DNA from: Flectobacillus longus
GTDB taxonomy: Bacteria; Bacteroidota; Bacteroidia; Cytophagales; Spirosomataceae
Direction: 5' to 3'
Assembly (NCBI RefSeq): GCF_030056705.1
Contig: NZ_JASHIC010000005.1
Span: 62,001-126,000, forward strand
DNA length: 64,000 nucleotides
Shown here: piece by piece, positions 63,201 through 64,000 of the stretch
Position numbering within the stretch: position 1 is the stretch's first letter
How the letters are laid out: each line of letters begins with the position of its first letter
Notes under the pieces: generated by a model
What the model was told of the DNA's origin: nothing
What the model saw: only the letters and a program-made list of their open reading frames with translations
Databases searched by the model: none
Position numbers and translations under genes: made by a program

Positions 63201-63832
63201 TATGTACTGCTACCACCATTAACCCATTTGGTTGAACAATCTAAATTTGTTGTTGCAGCTGGACCTTCAAAAGCGTAATACACCTTTAAACTGTTAAGTA
63301 AACCAACAATTCCACCACTGTAGAAGAGTTGAACTTGGTCAAAGTCTTTGGTTGTTGTAAAACTCAAGACTTGCTTTCCAATGCTACCTCCTAATACGGA
63401 AGCATTCAATAACCCACCCGATACAGTAGCTGTTTCTTGAAGCACACCATCACGGAAAGTTTTGATTGAAATGTTAGATAATGCAGAAGCTGAGAGAATA
63501 CCAGCTCCAGGAGCTACTACAAAACCAACCACATTACCAGCAGGATAATATTGTTTAGCGTCTTGTACTGTTAGGCCAACACCACCACCTAGAAGAGAGA
63601 GTGTTAAATCGATTGTAGAAAAATCACTAAGGTCGCCGTTTACGACGTTTGAAGTGTTTGTTGCGCCACCAGTAAGAGACGGCGAGGAGTTGATTGTAAC
63701 GCCAGTTCCAACGATTGGATCCATCGGGATTTTATTATTCTCCAATGTCTTCACCTGCGCATGTGTTTGAAATATACTGAGCATGGAAATACACAGTACC
63801 ACAACTACTTGGGTAAATTTGTTCATGAGCAT
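60281..63832 (-). CDS. Giant secreted surface protein with DUF11 and Ig-like repeats
   Basis: 1183 residues. A signal peptide (about 1-26, ending QTHAQV) precedes two similar beta domains (about 35-190 and 195-360). A calcium-binding thrombospondin-3-like stretch follows (DSDNDGVSDCLDKC, DTDGDGLPDGCDQ), then a DUF11 domain (about 400-520: VTYTIKATRA, LEITDLLPTGVTYVS). Next are six Ig-like modules; five contain WxGPxxFTST about every 80 residues, and the sixth is a degenerate YSWDTGETTA. The end is CVPITITKVR. No T9SS sorting domain is visible, although the gene clearly ends at a terminator. Probably an adhesin or matrix protein; the export route is uncertain. Confidence 0.88.
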   Translation of the reverse strand: MLMNKFTQVVVVLCISMLSIFQTHAQVKTLENNKIPMDPIVGTGVTINSSPSLTGGATNTSNVVNGDLSDFSTIDLTLSLLGGGVGLTVQDAKQYYPAGNVVGFVVAPGAGILSASALSNISIKTFRDGVLQETATVSGGLLNASVLGGSIGKQVLSFTTTKDFDQVQLFYSGGIVGLLNSLKVYYAFEGPAATTNLDCSTKWVNGGSSTYTVNKGLYSTGLAICASGVNNEGNVVNTSTTDYASMDVLLAIALGSCNSYIEVASPSTIPAGSEAGFVISDGNSLLNVSLLDAVTIETYNGTIKQESIAGSSSLIKLGLLGNTNSYELGFKTTKAFNKIRIISTSGLVSVLGSLRVYYAYSKLDSDNDGVSDCLDKCAGGNDLLDTDGDGLPDGCDQNTINVAVSKTSSNNGAPVPQGTQVTYTIKATRASGSAAATGLEITDLLPTGVTYVSHSAESGTTYDQTTGKWYIGSLLGGDKLVATLTITVTAKDEGVIFNTATITAKDGNTNSGKESETVCISVPVKLCANESLTLTAPTTLTSYQWKKDGVNIPGATANTLTVTEAGSYTLDGTLTGNCPTGNCCPVIVELLPIPVLAVTAQPANGNCTGSTITLGVTGTNTATYAWAGPNGFTSTTANPTVTTSATSVNAGVYTITGTSSLGCTATATVQVNVNPVPTATANAPLQVCLNGTANLSVSSNPAGASYSWSGPAGFTSTAASPTIASVTSANVGTYSVSVTDINGCTATTTTSISLYTAPVITITPTALAVCEQTPITLTASGASTYSWTGPNGFTSTSANPTVTASASMTQHAGVYTVTGVSGDNCSATATVNVMVNPKPMVTATTVVAVNCSGVPLTLKATTDGTNPTYAWTGPNSFTSTDASPVVSANATAAMTGTYTVTVTDNKGCIGTASVAVTVNPAPTTTITGGPTITVCSDTPIAFTLSGKQTGETYAWSGPNGFTSTVADPTVTATATAANQGVYTVVVTSTLGCNQTATVSVTVNATPAGATSNVSVCAGTPTTLTATGGSTYSWDTGETTASISVSPTLSTTYRVTKTSAQGCSIVDVFNVTVNAAPTLAGAVSICNDANTPATSTDDTYTFTLNPSGGSGTTYTVSGSGITTATANYGAPSSPFGPFLISGGAKTITITDANGCSLNNVTITPPATCSSCPQVCVPITITKVR

Positions 63833-64000
63833 AGATTAATTAAATTAAACACCTTTTTACAGCCCAATAGAAATACGATCAAAGGCACAATCGGATGATT
63901 GTACTTTAATTGGCGGCGATGTTTTCTACTTAGGAAATTATAATTTTTTAAATACAACTGGCGGTTGCTTGTCTTAAAAAGTAGCAAAAATTATGCCACT

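Overview
The window reads as chromosomal DNA of a Bacteroidota bacterium, most likely a free-living member of the Cytophagales. The grounds are AT-rich DNA, clear promoters of the Bacteroidota form (TTG or TTTG, 19-20 bases, TAnnTTTG), a CHU_C gliding-type C-terminal domain and a type A T9SS sorting domain on secreted proteins, a Bacteroidota-type sdhCAB operon, a citrulline-hydrolase (CtlX) and arginine-deiminase pair, and tandem MarR genes next to yceI. The genus call is inference. I see no transposase, integrase, phage genes or CRISPR array.

Layout. 1-4300: end of an OmpR-type response regulator, its histidine kinase, a membrane-anchored coiled-coil protein preceded by a striking four-fold 11-bp TTTAA repeat, and an endonuclease/phosphatase-fold protein. 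4366-9114: LytTR regulator, dinB, arfB, agmatine deiminase and a lipoprotein. 9242-14478: two parvulin chaperones (one fused to an OmpA-like domain) and moxR. 14739-18065: orphan MlaF-like ATPase, a prokaryotic FeS photolyase and an M48 peptidase. 18108-22106: sdhCAB, interrupted by an amber-mutated four-helix-bundle gene. 22571-32199: T9SS-secreted protein, DCC protein, fabD, three tRNA-Gln genes, glmM, cysteine desulfurase and an ethanolamine-type permease.

32478-38794 is the most accessory-looking stretch. It has a pair of unrecognised coiled-coil membrane proteins, a bacterial PH-domain protein, and a small island with a DUF6973-like lipoprotein, two paralogous small lipoproteins and an XRE regulator, closed by a 32-bp perfect inverted repeat and a GntR gene. 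The lipoprotein island is my best candidate for an undescribed toxin/immunity-like system. 39043-43518 holds an ABC ATPase and a 1196-residue ABC-permease/M1-peptidase fusion. 43832-52451 has an SDR enzyme, yceI with two MarR regulators, a BamA-superfamily outer-membrane protein, maf, rlmF and a TlpA-like thioredoxin. 52737-63832 has a T9SS-sorted alpha-amylase-family enzyme, a small membrane protein, an A-type Fe-S carrier, CtlX, arginine deiminase and a giant Ig-repeat surface protein.

Most genes end in long, nearly perfect hairpins. Four of these hairpins are paired with a second small inverted repeat (GACGYAA..TTRCGTC) and appear to be copies of one dispersed composite element. All family assignments come from reading motifs by eye; no database search was run.
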